From: Chitinophagaceae bacterium
GTDB lineage: Bacteria > Bacteroidota > Bacteroidia > Chitinophagales > Chitinophagaceae
Direction: 5' to 3'
Assembly (NCBI GenBank): GCA_017853235.1
Contig: JAFMJX010000073.1
Location: forward strand, 1 to 8,452
DNA: 8,452 nucleotides
The notes beneath the pieces were generated by a model. It was not told the DNA's origin. It saw only the letters and a list, made by a program, of their open reading frames with translations, and ran no database searches. The position numbers were made by a program, and so were the translations under genes. Below, one piece after another: positions 5,941 through 8,452 of this stretch; position 1 is the stretch's first letter, and each line of letters starts with the position of its first letter.

Positions 5941-7671
5941 ATGATTATGGAAACGATAATTGAAAAAAAAGCTACCACTACAACAACACTAACGGGATCT
6001 CAAGCCGTATTGGAAGCTTGTATTGCCGAAGGTGCCGATACTATTTTTGGATATCCAGGTGGTGCCATCATGCCAATTTATGATGCTTTGTATGATTATA
6101 ACGATCGCTTAAAACATATTTTAGTAAGACACGAACAAGGTGGAATCCATGCTGGACAAGGCTATGCGCGTACTTCAGGAAAAGTGGGAGTCGTATTTGC
6201 AACCAGCGGACCCGGTGCTACTAATTTAGTAACAGGATTGGCAGATGCGATGATTGATAGTACACCGCTTGTGTGTATTACGGGGCAAGTGTTTGCACAT
6301 TTATTAGGCACCGATGCGTTTCAAGAAACAGATATTATTAATATCACCATGCCGGTGACAAAATGGAATTATCAAATTACTGATGCCACTGAAATTCCAA
6401 CCGTGTTAGCTAAAGCATTTTATTTAGCAAGAAGTGGAAGACCAGGTCCGGTGTTGATTGATATTTCAAAGAATGCACAAATTCAAAGTTTTGATTACGA
6501 AGGCTACACTCCTTGTCAACATATACGTAGTTATCGACCAGCCCCAGTAATTCGTAAAAATTTTATTGATGAAGCGGTGGCTTTAATTAATAATGCTAAA
6601 AAACCATTGGTCATTTTTGGACAAGGTGTGATATTGGGACAAGCCGAAAAGGAATTTAAAAAGTTTATAGAAAAATCGGGAATGCCAGCAGCATGGACCA
6701 TCTTAGGATTAAGTGCTTTGCCAACGGATCATCCACAAAATGTAGGCATGTTAGGCATGCATGGCAACTACGGTCCCAATGTGTTAACCAATGAGTGTGA
6801 TGTATTAATTGCCGTGGGTATGCGATTTGATGATCGTGTTACAGGACGGTTAGATAAATATGCGAAGCAAGCAAAAATTATTCATTTGGATATAGATCCT
6901 TCTGAGATTGATAAAAATGTAAGAGCCACAGTGGGCGTTTGGGGAGATTGCAAGGAAACTTTACCGCTATTAACTTTAGGCATTGAACAAAAGGATAGAA
7001 CTGAGTGGTTAAAAGTATTTGCAGACTATACACAAAAGGAATACGATCAATGTATCAAAGAGGAAATTTATCCAAGTGGTGATGAAATGACTATGGGTGA
7101 AGTGATACGCATCATTAATGAAATTACCAAAGGCAATGCGGTGATGGTGACAGATGTAGGACAACATCAAATGGTGACATGTCGTTATGCCAAATTTAAT
7201 CAAACTCGCAGTAACATTACTTCAGGAGGATTAGGAACCATGGGATTTGGTTTGCCAGCAGCTATTGGTGCTAAGTTTGGTGCCATGGATCGTACGGTTA
7301 TTGCAGTGATAGGAGATGGTGGTATACAAATGACTATTCAGGAATTAGGAACCATTATGCAAACGGGGGTGGATGTTAAAATATTAATTCTAAATAATCA
7401 GTTTTTAGGAATGGTGCGTCAGTGGCAACAATTGTTCAATGATAAGCGCTATTCGTTTGTAGATATTGCAAGTCCAAATTATGTGATGGTGGCTAAAGCA
7501 TACGGCATTGAAGGCGCCAAAGTAGAAGATCGCAAGGATTTAGTAGCTGCATTAAAAACCATGATTGAATATAAAGGATCCTATTTATTAGAAGTGATGG
7601 TAGGAAAGGAAAACAATGTATTTCCTATGGTACCACAGGGTTGTAGCGTGAGTGAAATAAGATTAAAGTAG
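5941..7671 (+). CDS. ilvB: Acetohydroxyacid (acetolactate) synthase catalytic subunit
   Basis: ThDP/FAD/Mg enzyme joining two pyruvates to 2-acetolactate, or pyruvate and 2-ketobutyrate to 2-aceto-2-hydroxybutyrate, the first common step for Val, Leu and Ile. With the start at 5941 it has 576 residues. Motifs: FGYPGGAIMPIYDALYD, catalytic Glu65 in VRHEQGGIHAGQGYAR, TSGPGATNLVTGLADA, GTDAFQET, MRFDDRVTG, and the ThDP motif from GDG (458-460) to NN (485-486). Trp495 in GMVRQWQQLF matches the Trp that favours 2-ketobutyrate (E. coli AHAS II Trp464). The position of plant Pro197, a herbicide contact, is Phe118 here. The frame extends upstream to an ATG at 5902, but that would overlap ilvD by 35 nt and add a family-atypical tail. 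ATG 5941 is preferred, with 5947 equally plausible. ilvN, encoding the partner subunit, follows after 83 nt. Confidence 0.97.
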   Translation: MIMETIIEKKATTTTTLTGSQAVLEACIAEGADTIFGYPGGAIMPIYDALYDYNDRLKHILVRHEQGGIHAGQGYARTSGKVGVVFATSGPGATNLVTGLADAMIDSTPLVCITGQVFAHLLGTDAFQETDIINITMPVTKWNYQITDATEIPTVLAKAFYLARSGRPGPVLIDISKNAQIQSFDYEGYTPCQHIRSYRPAPVIRKNFIDEAVALINNAKKPLVIFGQGVILGQAEKEFKKFIEKSGMPAAWTILGLSALPTDHPQNVGMLGMHGNYGPNVLTNECDVLIAVGMRFDDRVTGRLDKYAKQAKIIHLDIDPSEIDKNVRATVGVWGDCKETLPLLTLGIEQKDRTEWLKVFADYTQKEYDQCIKEEIYPSGDEMTMGEVIRIINEITKGNAVMVTDVGQHQMVTCRYAKFNQTRSNITSGGLGTMGFGLPAAIGAKFGAMDRTVIAVIGDGGIQMTIQELGTIMQTGVDVKILILNNQFLGMVRQWQQLFNDKRYSFVDIASPNYVMVAKAYGIEGAKVEDRKDLVAALKTMIEYKGSYLLEVMVGKENNVFPMVPQGCSVSEIRLK

Positions 7672-7754
7672 GGAATAAAAAATTGAACAAGTGTAAATGA
7701 TCAGGGAAGCAATGAATTAAAGAGCTGGTTTATATTAAATGAATATTGGAAAAA
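7672..7754 (+). other. ilvB-ilvN spacer, no clear element
   Basis: This 83-nt AT-rich gap is unusually long for adjacent genes encoding partner subunits. I see no stable hairpin, no T-run terminator, and no match to the Bacteroidota promoter pattern (TTTG, then TAnnTTTG about 20 nt later). Two tiny frames occur: seven codons from 7697, and twelve codons from 7739 that run into ilvN out of frame. Neither is rich in branched-chain residues, so neither is called a gene. Confidence 0.5.
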
Positions 7755-8366
7755 ATGGATGCTATGGAATTAAATAATGAAAAACAAGAATATACCATTA
7801 CAGTATATACCGAAAATCAAGTAGGGTTACTGAATCGTATTGCCATTATTTTTTCACGTCGAAAAATTAATGTGGAAAGTTTGAATACCTCACCTTCTGA
7901 AATTGCAGGTATCCATCGTTTTACAATTGTGATACATGAATCCAGAGAGGTGGTAATCAAATTAGTGCGTCAAATTGAAAAACAAGTGGAAGTACTAAAA
8001 GCATATTTTAATACCAATGATGAAATTGTATGGCAGGAATTGGCATTGTATAAAGTATTGTCGGAAGAAATCACCCAAAAAGTAAAAGTAGAAAGATTGT
8101 TGAGAGAATATGGAGCAAGAGCCATCGCGATACGCAAGGACTTTATTGTTTTTGAAACCACAGGACATCGCGAGGAAACCAATAAATTAATGCAAGCCTT
8201 GGAACCATTTGGATTGGTGGAATTTGTAAGAAGTGCAAGGGTAGCCATTATCAAGGAAAGCAGTGGTTTTCACGAAAGGTTAAAGCAGTTTGAAAAACAA
8301 GCTCCTAGTGAAGAGGTGAATGAAAATGAATATTTAGGTAAACGCGAAAAAATATTCACCATGTAA
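7755..8366 (+). CDS. ilvN: Acetohydroxyacid synthase regulatory (small) subunit
   Basis: Regulatory partner of IlvB; it stimulates catalysis and usually confers valine feedback inhibition. With the start at ATG 7755 it has 203 residues. The N-terminal ACT domain (about residues 11-85) runs EYTITVYTENQVGLLNRIA to RRKINVESL. Gly24 and Asn39 align with E. coli IlvH Gly14 and Asn29, positions known to matter for valine binding, so valine sensitivity is likely. A second domain (about 90-175) includes VERLLREYGARAIAIRKDF and ends with VEFVRSARVAIIK, matching IlvH EVARSGVVGL. It is about 40 residues longer than IlvH (163), partly in a charged C-terminal tail. Alternative starts are TTG 7746 and ATG 7764; 7755 is chosen because GGA lies 4-6 nt upstream, the nearest thing to a Shine-Dalgarno sequence in this window. 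Confidence 0.95.
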   Translation: MDAMELNNEKQEYTITVYTENQVGLLNRIAIIFSRRKINVESLNTSPSEIAGIHRFTIVIHESREVVIKLVRQIEKQVEVLKAYFNTNDEIVWQELALYKVLSEEITQKVKVERLLREYGARAIAIRKDFIVFETTGHREETNKLMQALEPFGLVEFVRSARVAIIKESSGFHERLKQFEKQAPSEEVNENEYLGKREKIFTM

Positions 8367-8432
8367 AGTAAGCTATTCATAATATAAATGTGAGTGATTA
8401 GGCTAAGCGTTTCATCTACACCAATTTAAAAA

Positions 8433-8452
8433 ATGAATTTCATACAACCCCA
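8433..8452 (+). CDS. Possible start of the next gene, cut by the window end
   Basis: An ATG after an A-rich stretch (TTTAAAAA) opens a frame reading MNFIQP before the window ends, 66 nt after the ilvN stop. The A/T-rich upstream context resembles the other starts here. No terminator separates it from ilvN, so it may be the next operon gene. In related operons ilvC or ilvA often follows ilvN, but six residues cannot identify it. Confidence 0.3.

Noticed and set aside
8367..8432. Terminator or regulatory element after ilvN
   Set aside because: I found no GC-rich stem followed by T residues and no Leu/Ile/Val-rich short frame in these 66 bases.

Overview
The window is one co-directional block of branched-chain amino acid biosynthesis genes, all on the + strand: leuA (5' end outside the window), leuC, leuD, leuB, ilvD, ilvB and ilvN. 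A possible next gene start lies in the last 20 bases. Every enzyme is recognisable from family motifs, every reading frame is intact, and all key catalytic or cluster-ligand residues I checked are present. There is no mobile element, CRISPR array, rRNA or tRNA. I see no convincing promoter or intrinsic terminator inside the block.

The source is most likely a Bacteroidota bacterium, possibly Chitinophagia/Sphingobacteriia-like. The DNA is AT-rich with strong TTA (Leu) and GGA (Gly) codon preference. Nearly all starts lack a Shine-Dalgarno sequence and instead have A/T-rich upstream stretches. LeuA is the short form without the C-terminal regulatory domain, and IlvD is the short, plant-like form. 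This placement is an inference from style and protein character, not a database result.

Layout: bases 1-4171 hold the leucine-specific branch, leuA-leuC-leuD-leuB. Its gaps are 24, 5 and 5 nt, so it reads as a single transcript. Bases 4172-4256 form an 85-nt spacer with the most interesting non-enzyme signal: a 22-codon Leu-rich mini-ORF overlapping a UUCG-loop hairpin, directly before ilvD. Bases 4257-7671 are ilvD and ilvB, nearly abutting. Bases 7672-7754 are an 83-nt spacer with no clear element, followed by ilvN (7755-8366) and an 86-nt tail that may lead into another gene.

Function: IlvB/IlvN (acetohydroxyacid synthase) make 2-acetolactate and 2-aceto-2-hydroxybutyrate. After reduction by IlvC (not in the window), IlvD dehydrates the products to the 2-keto acids of valine and isoleucine. 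LeuA condenses 2-ketoisovalerate with acetyl-CoA, LeuCD isomerises the product, and LeuB oxidises it to the leucine keto acid. Feedback control looks asymmetric. IlvN keeps the ACT-domain residues linked to valine sensing, while LeuA has no leucine-sensing domain, so leucine control may act on gene expression. No wholly new system is evident; the window is mostly ordinary metabolism with a few regulatory and active-site oddities.
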